64,000 nucleotides of DNA from Tetracentron sinense (GCA_015143295.1 CM026557.1:34047965-34111964); one strand, 5' to 3'. Shown: positions 33,579 through 44,599, counted from the stretch's first letter. A program made the numbers and translations. Notes: a model not told the origin generated them from the letters alone.

Positions 33579-34613
33579 CTAAAAGCGGAGTGGGCAATCT
33601 CGGATCTGGTGTGAAACATCTCCACAATGAAAACAGCCTCCAGTAATTGCCCTACACTCTCCTGCTCTATGCCTCTTCCCGCACTGACGGCACACATCAA
33701 ACAACTGGGTCCCAGTAGTAGGCGTAGCCACCTGAGCTGCTCGTGGGGCTACCTGAGTCAGCCTCTGATACGGAGTAGGCCTAGCCATCGGCATAGAACC
33801 CGACATCCTTGGCCTCTTGTCCTGAGGACCAAACTTGCTTGCTTGCATCTTCTCCCTCTTCTTCAAAAATTCCTCTGAATTCTTCTCAGCTATCAAGGCA
33901 CGCTGGTACACCTCCCTACATGTCTCAAGCTGAAGTATCGAAACCTTCTCCCGGATAAAATCCTTCAAACCTCGCACAAATATTTTTGCCTTCATTCTCT
34001 CCGTAGCAATCAAGTGAGGAGCGAACCTAGAAAGCTCTACAAACTTGGCCTCATACTCGGCCACTGACATCCTCCCTTGCTCTAAGGTAGAGAATTCAAT
34101 CTCCTTCTGATCTCTCACAAACACCGGGAAGTATCTCTCGTAGAAGATGTCGAGGAACTCTACCAGAGTCCACTCATGTCCAGCTCGCACCTCATTCCTC
34201 TGTCTAGATGCAGCCCTCCACCAATGTTCAGCTTCGCCTTCCATGACGAAGGAGGCCCATTTCACTCTCTGTTCATCGGTAGCCTCAAGCACGGTGAAAA
34301 TCTTCTCTAGTTGCATGATCCACAACTCGACAACTGAGGGATCCATACTACCGTAGAAGGCTGGAGGATTCATTCTCCTAAAAGCTTCCACTCCGTTATG
34401 CTGGGGTGGGTGAACATCAACTTGCCTCTCTTGCCTAGCTTGACCAGCTGCCAGCAATGCAGTTTGCTGAGCCATAATTTCAGCCTACCTCTCCATGGCT
34501 GCAGCAATAGCTTCCATAGCCCGACTCACATTGGCTTGGGAAGCACCATCTGGGGAATCCCCATCTGTCACACTGCCTCCTCCATTCCTATGGTTTCTTC
34601 CACCCCTTCTCAT
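33579..34613 (-). pseudogene. gag of the Tekay-like element
   Basis: The probable true start is the ATG at 34613 (MRRGGRNHRNGGGS). A TAG at 34485-34487 separates 42 residues from the open part 33579-34475. That part contains the retrotransposon-gag domain (NPPAFYGSMDPSVVELWI, GEAEHWWRAASR, about residues 35-110 of the open piece) and two zinc knuckles near the end: an unusual CRQCGKRHRAGEC and a standard CCHC, CFHCGDVSHQIRDC. It packages the element RNA in the cytoplasmic particle. Confidence 0.88.
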
Positions 34614-34896
34614 GCTTACAGTCCTGAGAAGAAGAAAACAACTTATTTAGGAATACACTCACATAAAATTCCTGAATCTACACTTAGCCCAAACTCAATC
34701 CTGAACAATTAAAGTCCTAAACTTGATGTTGCTTCCCTAGGGTTGACATCTTCCTGTATCCTATACTTAATACCTTAGCCCTAAGGGCTCTAATGCCTTG
34801 TGTTTTGATTGATATCCTCTGGTATCAGACCAGGAGTGACATAAACATAACCCCTACTGAGAGGACAACTTAGCCCAAGGGAACCTAATGCCTTAA

Positions 34897-34908
34897 GCTC
34901 TAATACCA
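34897..34908 (-). other. Primer binding site of the Tekay-like element
   Basis: Minus strand TGGTATTAGAGC, one transition from the initiator tRNA-Met complement, four bases from the 5' LTR. Confidence 0.85.
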
Positions 34909-34912
34909 CCTC

Positions 34913-37352
34913 TATAACGACCCCAAAATCCTACTAAGGCTAAAATAGGACTTTGGAATCACCACATTACTTAAACCTGCTTAAAACCATGCATACAAGG
35001 CTACTACACGAGTCTCCAAAAATGAGAGTAACAAAATTCCGATATATAACCCAAACCAACTAAATAGCACGAGTCTATAGTCAACGATTACAACCCATAA
35101 TAAACCAAAGAGTCTGATACACAACTAAAAGGAGTATACTGAGCAACATCAACTCAAAGTCCAATACAACACTCTCTCTCAACTAAACAAACATAAACTA
35201 AGAGGTGTAGCCACCTAAGTCTCTGGCTCCCTCCTCAGAAGGCTCACCTTCACCTCCTTCCTCTGCGTATGTTTCCTCAACCCACGGCTCCGCCGTGTAC
35301 TCCTGCTCTAAACCTGCCAAGACAAAGTCCGGCTGAGTACAAAGGTACTCAGTGTATATAAAATTCAACCAACAATAATAATATACCTGCACTTAGTTAG
35401 AAACATATCCAATAACATAATAACATAATCAGAGTGCGGAAGAACATGTGTGCATATACATCATATCATCACCTTGACTCGTGTACTTGTGAGAATCTTG
35501 GACTTAACAGAAAATACTCTTATGAACAACTTATGCTTATGAGACCACGTGCTTGTGAGATGCTTATGCTTATGCACTTATTCAGATCATACAAGGATGA
35601 TACATGCCGTTCTTGGTGGATACGGACCATGCCTTAGAAATCATATGGTTGACATGCCGTTCTTGGCGGATACGGATCATGTCTAAAATCAGGTTGACAT
35701 GCCGTTCTTGGTGGATACGGACCATGTGATGCTTATGCTTATTCAGAATGTCATACATATGTCATGCTCATGCTTGTGGTCCACATGTGTGACTTGTGAG
35801 ACTCTTAACTTAACATACACGTGCATATGTGCTTAAGTGTTGAAATTAACATTCGAGTTGGTAATTACTTAGGTTCCGATCTCCCACCATGGAAACTCCA
35901 CTATATGTCTCATACCAAATAGTTAGAGAATTCCCGGTTTGAGAGATTGTCCTCTAAGTTCTTACCTTCCCGACTATCAATTTCCATGCAAGTAATTAGA
36001 TATACTTAACAACGATCACATATACATATCTTAGCATAATTCATAATCAATTTACCACCATCTCATAAGAGTATAATATCATTTATCCTCTCAAGCATTT
36101 TCACAAACACCTTGAGTACACCCAATATGAATCCATTATTTTTCTACATTTTCAAGCATTCATCAAACTATAATTTCATCCATAGAATCCATTCACCATT
36201 CACATCCACGTAATAATCCCATCCTCCATCCATTTCCCTTCCTCCATACATTCTATTCACATTTAATCCATATTTCCAATCCACATTTTCATCCATAATT
36301 AGCTTACTTCATAGGAAATTAGGGAAAAATGCATCAACTATCTATTTCTACAATTCCTAGCACATTAACATTCATAAAACCTTAAAATAGAGTTGATTAG
36401 GATAGTATATCGACCTTAGGAATCCTTCCCTTGGATTCAAAATGCTCCCGAGGTGATTTAGAGAAGCTTTGAGGACGATCTCCAAGCTTTCCTCTCAATC
36501 TTCTAGCAACCTCCTTCTGCTCCAAGCAACCCTTCTCCAAAACCCTAGGTTTTCTCCCCCTTGTTGCCAAATTAAGTTAGAACTAGGTAGAGTATTTTAA
36601 TATTTCGAGTAGGACCCCCTATTTATAGCCTCAAAGTTTGGGAACCAAAAGACCAAAAAGCCCTTACTAAAAATCAGTAAAAATACTCGAAGGACCGATC
36701 GATCGGTGGTTATGACCGAGCGATCGGTTGCCTACCGATCGATCGGTGTTTATGACCGAGCAACCGGTCAAAAACACACTCTCTAGAATTTTTCCTTCAT
36801 ACAAAATTTTGGACCAGTCGATAGCTACCGATCGATTGCTAGTTCTGACCAAGCGATCGGTGCTTGCAGATTCTGACCCATTCTACTGTTTTGGCCATAA
36901 CTTTTCACTCGCTCGTCAGATTTCGACGATTCAACTTGCGTTGGATTCTTCTTTCGAAAAAGAACATTTTTGGCATATTAGAATTTCTAAATTCCACCTA
37001 ATTAATAGACTAAATTATCCCCAAAGTTGACTGATCTGCAATTCCATCAGACAAAACAATGGAAAACCCACCTTTTAACTCAAAATGAGGAAAAACACTA
37101 AACATGAACCTTGAGGAGGGTTCCAACACCTTTCTAACGGTTCAAGAATCACACAATTCCAGTAAACAGTGCCAAAACTAGAGCTTCCTAAAGTTTAGGG
37201 TGTGTTATGACATTCCTGAACTATAAGTTTGATTAAGCCTTAATCACCCTACACCCATAAGATATAAATTACATCGACATTAAAACATCATAAAGACTAT
37301 AATACTCCTAATGTAATGCAATAAAAACATGAAAATGATTCAGGTCTCTACA
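34913..37352 (-). repeat. 5' LTR of the Tekay-like element (2440 bp)
   Basis: Same organisation as the left LTR. It has an extra copy of the 30-bp repeat (35602, 35652, 35697), a palindrome array at 36695-36861 that is one part shorter in its second half, the TATA box near 36620 and the 67-bp block at 36889-36955. The end TATAACGAC shows a G-to-A change at the terminal TG. Confidence 0.92.
36695..36861. promoter_or_regulatory. Array of CCGATCGATCGG palindromes (right LTR)
   Basis: Units start at 36695, 36716, 36735 and 36756 (spacings 21, 19, 21), then a second cluster at about 36813-36861. The second cluster lacks roughly 18 bases present in the left LTR (ccgatcgattgctag versus two adjacent units), suggesting loss of a unit by slippage or recombination between repeats. 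Confidence 0.75.
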
Positions 37353-37357
37353 GATGC

Positions 37358-38820
37358 ACTGCTAGTACTAGTACATCTGAGAATTCTTAATTGGCTAGTT
37401 GTAAATAGCCTCAGGGCTATGGAACAAAGGATTATCCCAGATCTACACCGTGGTATTGACGGTGATTCTTAAATATCACATAACAGAATGTGATACAATG
37501 AGATAGAATGCAATAGAAACAAAGACAGGGAACGGGTTACCTACTCTTAATGGCTAAAGGATCGGTTTTTTAGCAAGGTACGGAATGTATCGTCAAATAT
37601 TCAATATGATTCCACAAGATCCATTTTCGTTCAGGTAACGGATTCTAGCCAATTGAAAGGATCTTCTGATCAATCCAAAGATCATTTGGATTTCATTAGT
37701 AATGAGGATTCGGAATATCACACATTGATCAATCAAAGAAAGATTCAACAACTAAAAGAAAGATCGATTGTTTGGGATCTTAACTTTCTTCAAAGGGAAC
37801 GAACAGAGATAGAATCAGAATGATTCCCGAAATGCTTTTCTAGAAATTCCTCAATGTCCCGGCTATTCACGGAATGTGAGAATCAGATGAATAATCATCT
37901 GCTTCTTGAAAAAATCGAAGAATTTCTTGGGAATCCTACAAGCTCCATCTGGGTTTGAATCCAACTGAGAGGTCCACTAGAGATTAGAAATTGTTGAAGA
38001 AACAAAAAGATGTTTCTTTTGTCCCTTCTAGGCGATCAGAAAATAAAGAAATGGTTGATATATTCAAGATAATTACGTATTTACAAAATATTGTCTCAAT
38101 TCATCCTATTTCATCAGATCCAGGATGTGATATGGTTCCAAAGGATGAATCGGATATGGACAATTCCAATAAGATTTCATTTTTGAAAAAAAATCCATTT
38201 TTTGATTTATTTCATCTATTCCATGACCGAAACAGGGGGGATACACGTTACACCAAATTTTTGAGTCAGAAGAGAGATTTCAAGAAATGGTAGATCTATT
38301 TACTCTATCAATAACCGAGCCACGCCAAACACTTCCTTTCCCTTTTCCGTAACCTTCAACTAAGCTTCAAGACTGATTCTCCCCTGTGCAAACTCTAACT
38401 TGGATCTTCCTACCGCTGATGAGAGGCCATGGCTCACTCAAGCCTGTTTGCTGGAATGGAAAAGCAAGTGAACTTCGTGCCTAGCTGTCGATTGGTCTGA
38501 TTACATAATGGTCTATCCATCGCCGTCGTATCCAAGTCGGTTTATCGGAAAGATCGAGTCTCGAATACTGCTCGCCAGGTGGGGAATAAGAATGCATAAG
38601 TCAGTTGAGAAATCCCTTACTCTTCAATCCTAGCCAGCATGACTTCTTCCTCCCTCTCTCCTAATCTCTTCTCCTACCGCAATCGAGTCAAGATCTTTTC
38701 CCACTCATTCGTCCCCACGTTCAGTTGTCCTAGAGGCGCCCTCCCTCGTTCCTTTTTCCACTGATAGCTATCCCCCGGATAGGAGTAGTCAACCGAATCA
38801 TAAACCCTCCCCCGTCTCTT
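37358..38820. other. Organelle-like DNA inserted in the copia RNase H
   Basis: This stretch has nothing in common with copia or the Tekay-like element. Its middle (37556-38321) is plastid ycf2. The first part (37358-37555) also reads like plastid DNA but I cannot name the gene. The last part (38322-38820) has the higher GC, non-coding look of plant mitochondrial DNA. Left and right copia pieces both end near a DKRR-encoding motif (gataaacgccgg and gataagagacgg), so the insert sits between short matching sequences. The Tekay-like element later inserted near its left edge. Confidence 0.6.
37556..38321 (+). pseudogene. ycf2: Plastid ycf2 fragment (nuclear copy)
   Basis: Reading [20 protein letters not shown], then [30 protein letters not shown], then in the 37991-38293 frame [34 protein letters not shown] and [16 protein letters not shown], and ending ITEP. 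This is the N-terminal third of the large plastid protein Ycf2 (FtsH-like import motor component). The copy is broken: a deletion of about 40 bases near 37940 removes the SFFSDRW region, several substitutions give stops, and a G-run at 38234-38239 is one base short, shifting the frame. The right border is abrupt at 38321. Recognition is from memory of ycf2; identity is high enough that the transfer is fairly recent. Confidence 0.9.
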
Positions 38821-38937
38821 ATCATAGTCTGAATCCACATATCCAACCACGTGCTGACTAAGCATATCATCCCTCTCAAATACCAACCCAACATCTACTG
38901 TACCTTGAATGTATCTTAAGATCCATTTTATGGCCAA
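38820..38937 (-). pseudogene. RNase H N-terminal part of the copia element
   Basis: Reads KWILRYIQGTVDVGLVFE and HVVGYVDSDYDKRRG, where the copia sequence stops and organelle-like DNA begins. The D of VDSDY is the first RNase H catalytic acid. Confidence 0.75.
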
Positions 38938-40153
38938 CCATCATACATATACCTGCTCACCATACTGACGGCATGTGAAATGTACGACCTAGTACACACC
39001 ATAGCATACATTAGAGCACCAATTGTGTTAGCATACGGAATTTGAGCCATATACTCATGCTCCTCATTTGTGCTCGGAGACATCAAAGCACTAAGCTTGA
39101 AATGAGGGGCCAAAGGTGTACTTACAGGTTTTATTTTTTCATCCATACCAAACCACTATAGCACTTTCTTCAAATACTGTGTTTGTGACAAACAAACTTT
39201 CCCCTTCATTCTGTTCCTTTTAATTTCTATACCCAGTATTTTCTTAGCTTCCCCAAAGTCCTTCATTTCAAATTCATTTCTCAACTGAATCTTCAACCTA
39301 TCTATCTCCACCTTGCTCTTAGATGCAATGAGTATGTCATCTACATATAAGAGTAAATTTATAAAGGAACCATCACGAAGCTTCCAAAAATACCCATAAT
39401 GATCAAACTGACTTCTTTTATACTTTTGCTCCATCATAAATGATCAAATCGCTTGTACCACTACCTTGGAGAGTGTTTCAAATCATACAACGACGTTCTT
39501 AGTTTGCAAGCCCAATTCTCTTTACCAGTCACCTTGTATCCATCTGGCTAAGACATGTATATTTTCTCCTCCAAATCACCATGCAAGAAGGCAGTTTTGA
39601 CGTCAAGTTGTGCTAACTCGAGATAAAACTGAGCAACCAAAGCTAGCAAAATTCGAATAGAAGAATGCTTAACGACGGGAGAAAAAACTCCATTGTAATC
39701 TATCCTTTCCTTCTACGCATAGCCTTTAGCCACCAATCTAGCTTTGAATTTCACACTTTCCTTTCTTGAAGAACCTTCCTTCTTTGTGTATACCTACTTG
39801 CAACCGATTGCTTTCTTTCCCTTTGGAAGCTGTACTAACTCCCAAGTCTGATTTTTGTAAAGTGACTTCATCTCCTCATTCATTCTCTTCTTCCACTCTA
39901 CATTTTCTGAATTTTTCAAGGCTTCTCTGTAAGTTAGTGGAACATCATCATCAACTATTGGAAGTTCATAACCCACCAAATCAGCAAATCTTGTAGGTTT
40001 TCGAGCTTCTCTTCTAGGTCTACTGGCTGGAATAGAATCGGATTGTTGTGGGGTTACATAAACTGGAGCTTCTTCCTCAGCTGAACCTGAGTCCTCACCA
40101 CCTGAATCTCCTATGGGACTATTAACTGTCTGAACAATCTTCATTGGAACCAC
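38928..40153 (-). pseudogene. Reverse transcriptase of the copia element
   Basis: Open pieces 39794-40153 (linker, then NVEWKKRMNEEMKSLYKNQ), 39156-39437 and 38928-39146. The catalytic YVDD is at 39336-39347 (LLYVDDILIAS), followed by MKDFGEAKKILGIEIKRN and STPLAPHFKLS. The part between 39437 and 39794 carries many stops, mostly where Gln or Trp codons are expected. Confidence 0.88.
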
Positions 40154-40317
40154 TGGAGCCTCAAACTCTACCTGCTTTGAAATCCCATTTTTTATATTCT
40201 CCTTCTACTTCATTTGACTTACCATCTCAGACTCTACAAAAGTCACATCCCTGCTTAAAACAAATTTCTTTTCATCTAGACACCAAAGCCTGTATCCTTT
40301 CACACTTGTGCTAAAGC

Positions 40318-40534
40318 TCAAAAATATAGCTTTCTTGGCTTTAGGATCCAACTTAGTTTCTTTGACATAAAATAAACAAGACGACCAAATATATGCAAGA
40401 AATCATAATCTGTAACAGGTTTTCCATACCATACCTCAATAGGCGTTTTTCCATCATTTGCAGCTGCAGGCAACCTATTGATGAGATGATATGCATATGT
40501 CACTGCTTCAGCCCAAAATGTCTTGCCCAATCCA
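40318..40534 (-). pseudogene. Integrase C-terminal part of the copia element
   Basis: Reads GLGKTFWAEAVTYAYHLINR then GKTPIEVWYGKPVTDYDF. Copia integrases continue from LSNSGLGK; the join is interrupted here by the solo LTR at 40535-43593. Confidence 0.88.
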
Positions 40535-41235
40535 TGTAGAGCCCCGAAATTTGAGTTCACTCTTCATGTGAATAGTGCCCTTACATAATGTGTGTAAAGG
40601 CCTAAGGCCTTCCTTGGTGTTCCGGTTATTATGGTGAGTCAAGTGAGGGTTTAGGTACATGTTTTGAATCTCAAAGAGAGATTATAAATATACTCTAAGT
40701 AGGTAAAAGAAAGGGGTATAAAATGCCCTAAGTGTTTAATGAGTTATAAGTGAATAGTGCGGGGAATAGTGCTAGTGCGCAAGGCATAAAGAGGCCAAGG
40801 CATATCATGCATGTCGATGTGAATTTAACGAACACTGAGGTGGGTTAAAAAACTATGAGAATGAGTTATGAGGTGTGAGTAGGGTTTTGGAACCGAGGGA
40901 AAAGAGTGTGAAAGCACTCAAAGTGTTCTAGGTGTTGAAGAGGCATGTTTTGGCATTTCCCTCAACTTCAACAAGCTCTAGTTTGATCACCGATGATCGG
41001 AATCGAGTGATTCCTAAATTTTTGGAAAGGTATTGGAACTCTCTTCAAGGTTCATGTTGATCACTTTCCCTGATTTTGAGCCGAGTTTGAGTCAAAAGTC
41101 CGATTTCCAAAGTCGGGACTGTTGAAAATCTGGACTGTCGACACCCATTTGCAGATCAGTCGGCTTTAGAGCCATTTTTGAAAAATTAAAACTCAAAATT
41201 TGAAGTTGTATAAAACATGAAAGATTTTTCCCTTC

Positions 41236-41302
41236 AAAAGACGAATTCAACGCAAGTTGAATCGTCAAAATCCAACAAACGAGTCAAAAGTTATGGCCAA
41301 AA
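41236..41302 (+). promoter_or_regulatory. Conserved 67-bp block in the solo LTR
   Basis: Same block as in the Tekay-like LTRs: AAAAGACGAATTCAACG ... AAAAGTTATGGCCAAAA, 59 of 67 positions identical. The inner inverted repeat GACGAATTCAAC-gcaa-GTTGAATCGTC is kept. Confidence 0.75.
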
Positions 41303-41331
41303 TACAAAAGCACATTTTTGCAGAAAAATTA

Positions 41332-41431
41332 GCTCGAGCAAGATCCAAACCCGCTCGAGCGAGATTGACCAAAATGCTATTTTTGAGTCCCGGGAGCAAC
41401 CCGCTCAAGCGAGATGGAAGCCCGCTAGAGC
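41332..41431. promoter_or_regulatory. Array of GCTCGAGC palindromes in the solo LTR
   Basis: Four sites, consensus CCGCTCGAGCGAGAT, with 8-bp cores at 41332, 41353, 41403 and 41424. Spacings are 21, 50, 21, so the array is a dimer duplicated at a 71-bp period. Two sites are perfect palindromes; the others have single changes (GCTCAAGC, GCTAGAGC). Confidence 0.75.
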
Positions 41432-41479
41432 GAGATCACCCAAAAATATTTTTTTAGGGTTTTTCTTAACCCAAACACC

Positions 41480-41487
41480 TATATATA
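41480..41487 (+). promoter_or_regulatory. TATA box of the solo LTR
   Basis: CTATATATACCCC, 49 bases downstream of the last palindrome core. The same order (67-bp block, palindromes, TATA) is seen in the Tekay-like LTRs. Confidence 0.65.
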
Positions 41488-42404
41488 CCCCATTTTCGGG
41501 GGACCAAGGTTTCTAACACCTAGAGAGGGACTTTTTGAGAGAAAATAGAGGAAACTTAGGTTTCCAAAAGGGGGTTTCTCTCAAGATCAAGGAAACCCCC
41601 AAATTTAATCTTCAAGCTTCTCAAGACCAAGAAGGGGAGCAAGGATCGTGCAAGCCATGGCTTTTCTCACGAACTAAGCCACGAGGAAACAATCAAAAAG
41701 GGGGTTTTCTTGTGAGATAGAAGGTGAAGCTCGAATCCCTACTTTCAAGCTTCCTCAAGCTTGGACCTCGTCCTCACACGCCATTGGAGCTTGGATCTTC
41801 ATCCACATGCTTGGGTTTCACTTCTACAAGCTTCCTCAAGCTTCTTCAAGTATTGGATCAAAGGGATTTCATCCCATAAGGTAGATACACACTACTAGGT
41901 TCTAATTTCATAAACCATTGTTGATAAATATGATTTTCTTGACAAATATAGACATAGATAGCCTTATACATGTGTAAATCAACTTTCCTAGCCATTGATT
42001 TCATAGATCTCTTTCTATATCAAGATAAAATCCTATGAATGATGATGTGAGTTAAATGTGATGATACTATGCTTTCAACCAACAAATAAAAGATGGTATT
42101 TATTGAGATGTTTTATATGTTAGTATCCAAAGATGAAAACCATGTTAAAAGCCACAAGTTTTGGGAAAAACAAGTAGAAAAACCTAATTTTCAATGTGAT
42201 TGGATGATGTAATGTTATTGTATATGGATTATTGTGATGACTGAATTATGTTAAGCATTAGCCATATGATCATATGCAAAGTGTTTCTTTTAAATGTCTA
42301 CTATGTTATATCACAATTGCTACACGGACACATATGCATATGCATGATCAAGTTTTTCTATATTATGGGTATCCAAAAGAAGAAGTACATGTCTATAAGA
42401 TACA

Positions 42405-42800
42405 ATACAAGAATAAGAAGAAGAAGAGTATAAGATGCAAATGAACCACATGAAAAGTATAAAATGCAAATGAACCAAATGAACAGTACAAAAACCAAAA
42501 GAAGTATAAGAAAAGTACAAGTAAAAGATGTATACGAAAAGTATAAGAAGCACAAGATACATACGGAAAGTACAAGAAGCACAAGATGTATATGGAAAGT
42601 ACAAGAAGCACAAGATGTTACAAGAAATACAAGAAGATGGAAAGTATACGGAAAAAGCCGACGGGGATGCGACGATAGCAGGCCGCCTAAAAGGGAAAGG
42701 GATACTAGCATCGGACTCCGATGATAGTAGGCCGCCCAGAAGGGAGATGGATACTGGTCGTCTACCCCGAAGGTAGCTGAAGCTGAGGAGAACATTAGGC
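42405..42800 (+). repeat. Tandem repeats in the solo LTR
   Basis: At 42405-42640 degenerate 30-35 bp units built from ggaaagtacaagaagcac and aagatgtata words follow each other. At 42655-42800 a second repeat with ggccgcc.agaaggg and gatactgg recurs about three times. These correspond in position to the 30-bp repeats of the other Tekay-like LTRs. Confidence 0.65.
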
Positions 42801-43593
42801 CACCCAGCTTACGTGGGTACGGGTACTAGTTGTCCAACTCCAGAGGTAGCAAATGATGAATATCAATGTATTTTAAATACCCGTACAGGATGATAAAAGA
42901 TAAATGCCAAGGTATCTTAAATACCCGTATATGCAAAGGTACAAGATAATAAGATGACAAGAAGATGTTTTCGACAAAAGATGATAAGAAGATGTAAAAG
43001 ACAAAAGATGATAAAAAGATATTTTCCGATAGTATTTTCCGAGATATATGCACATGATATGATTTTGTTTTCCTCGCTCTGATTTCAAGAATGCATGTGA
43101 GATGATTATACTGTGATATGTATGTTGTATTCTTGTTTATGATATTACTATCTAGTGGTTTGTATACGATGAGTATCCCATGCTCAGTCATACATATTAT
43201 GTCGGTAGGTCCCTTCGACATTTGTGGCGAGCGTCCTCAAGAACCGTAGGTCGAGGAAGGGTATGTTGAGGAGGAGGAGACTTGGGGTAGTCTTCAGCAG
43301 CAAAGGGCTTTTGTTAGGTGGCCCCATCATGAGTGACGAGAGAGAGAGACTTATACATAAATTTTGTTGAGCGAGTATGTTCGCTCTTTATTTGGGTCAT
43401 GTATAAACTGAGACATATAGTATGGATAGAAATTTTGTAGTACACTTCCGCTACCATATATAGATTGGTATGACGCTTCCTCTATCACATGTCTTATACG
43501 TTGTACAACATTTACAGGTTATATGGGATGGTTTGGTAATGAGTTCACGTCACCAGAGTATCCTAACTCCTAGGGGTATTTTGGGTCGTGACA

Positions 43594-44347
43594 ATCTAGA
43601 ATTGGACAACATACATCGCACCTTCTCCAGTAAAGTACGGTTCATGCATTTTGCCACTCTATTCTGTTGCATCGTATCTCTAACTGTGAAGTGTCTAACT
43701 ATCCCCTCGTCCTGGCATACTTGCAAAAATCGATCTGACTTGTACTCGACACCATCATCTGACCTAAGCCTTTTTATCTTTCTGTCAGTCTGGGTCTCAA
43801 TCATCTTCTTCCACTGAAGAAACACATGTAGAACTTCACTTTTATGCCACATTGTGTACACCCAAACTTGCCTTGAGAAGTCATCAATAAATGTGACAAA
43901 CCAATGTTTACCTCCCAAAGATACAACTTTGATAGGTCCACATACATCTGTGTGAACATAATCTAGAGTCCCCTAAGTACGATGAACTGTTGTCCCAAAC
44001 TTGACTCTAGTCTGCTTACCCATAATGCAATGCTCACAAAACCCAAATTTTCCAGTCTTTCCGCCTTTTAACAAACCTTGTTTCACCAATCCTTGTAAAG
44101 CCTTCTTTCCCGCATACCCTAAGCGCAAGTGCCATTGTCTGGAAGTATCAGACACATTCTCATCTGGACTGTCAGAAACTGCTGCTCTCCTTGTAAGTGT
44201 ATTACCGTCTAGAAAATACAAGTTTCTCTGTCGAGTACCTTTCATAATAACAAGTGCGCCAAATACAACTTTTAATACTCCACCTTCCATAGTAATCTTG
44301 AAGCCCTTTGAGTCTAAAGATCCCAAAGAGATGAGATTCTTCTTCAA
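43594..44347 (-). pseudogene. Integrase zinc finger and core of the copia element
   Basis: Pre-integrase and zinc region WHLRLGYAGKKALQGLV ... FCEHCIMGKQTRVKFG, where the second His of HHCC has become Tyr. Core: VHTDVCGPIKVVSLGGKHWF, RSDDGVEYKS carry the two Asp. The third catalytic residue is gone: RVAKCMNRTLLEKVRCM, where the family has GVAERMNR. These losses are all C-to-T or G-to-A changes. A stop near 43972 separates the two open pieces. Confidence 0.85.
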
Positions 44348-44399
44348 GTCTGGTACATACTGAACATCTGTTAGAATTCTAATGCTCCATCATGCATCT

Positions 44400-44560
44400 T
44401 CAACCGAATTTTTCCTATCCCCTTTGTTTTACAAGCATTATCATTTTCCATTAAAACAATTCCTCCATCCAACTCCTGGAAACTTGAAAACTAGTCCCTA
44501 TTAGGACACATATGGTAGGAACAGCCCGAGTCCAAAATCCACTCATTAGAATGACCAACT
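44400..44560 (-). pseudogene. Protease of the copia element
   Basis: Reads EWILDSGCSYHMCPNRD then stop. The D-S-G catalytic triplet and the following HMC motif of copia proteases are present; a TAG follows where Trp is usual, and the frame breaks before 44347. Confidence 0.75.
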
Positions 44561-44599
44561 AATGGTGAAATAGTCAAAGAAAATTCTGAATCATCATTT

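Larger units (their letters stand above)
27502..37352 (-). mobile_element. Full-length Ty3/gypsy chromovirus, Tekay/Del-like (9.85 kb)
   Basis: LTRs of 2412 and 2440 bp, perfect target duplication gatgc (27497-27501 and 37353-37357), primer site and polypurine tract in the correct places, gag and PR-RT-RNH-INT-chromodomain in minus orientation. In the first 560 LTR bases I count 8 differences (1.4 percent), all transitions, so it is much younger than its copia host. The right LTR has lost the terminal G (TATAAC for TGTAAC). Several nonsense codons, a protease active-site change and an RT active-site change make it non-autonomous. Confidence 0.92.
40535..43593 (+). mobile_element. Solo LTR of a second Tekay/Del-like gypsy family (3.06 kb)
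   Basis: Begins TGTAGAGCCCCGAAA and ends GGGTCGTGACA, flanked by atcca (40530-40534) and atcta (43594-43598), a 5-bp duplication with one transition. Removing it and one duplicate restores a continuous copia integrase frame, which fixes the borders. No gag-pol and no second LTR copy are inside, so it is a solo LTR. It carries a promoter region with palindromes, a TATA box, and two tandem-repeat blocks. Plus ORFs inside (41217-41720) are chance readings. Confidence 0.85.

Noticed and set aside
40535..43593. Complete small retrotransposon rather than a solo LTR
   Set aside because: No internal second copy of the ends, no primer site or purine tract, and the TATA and repeat layout match a single Tekay-like LTR.
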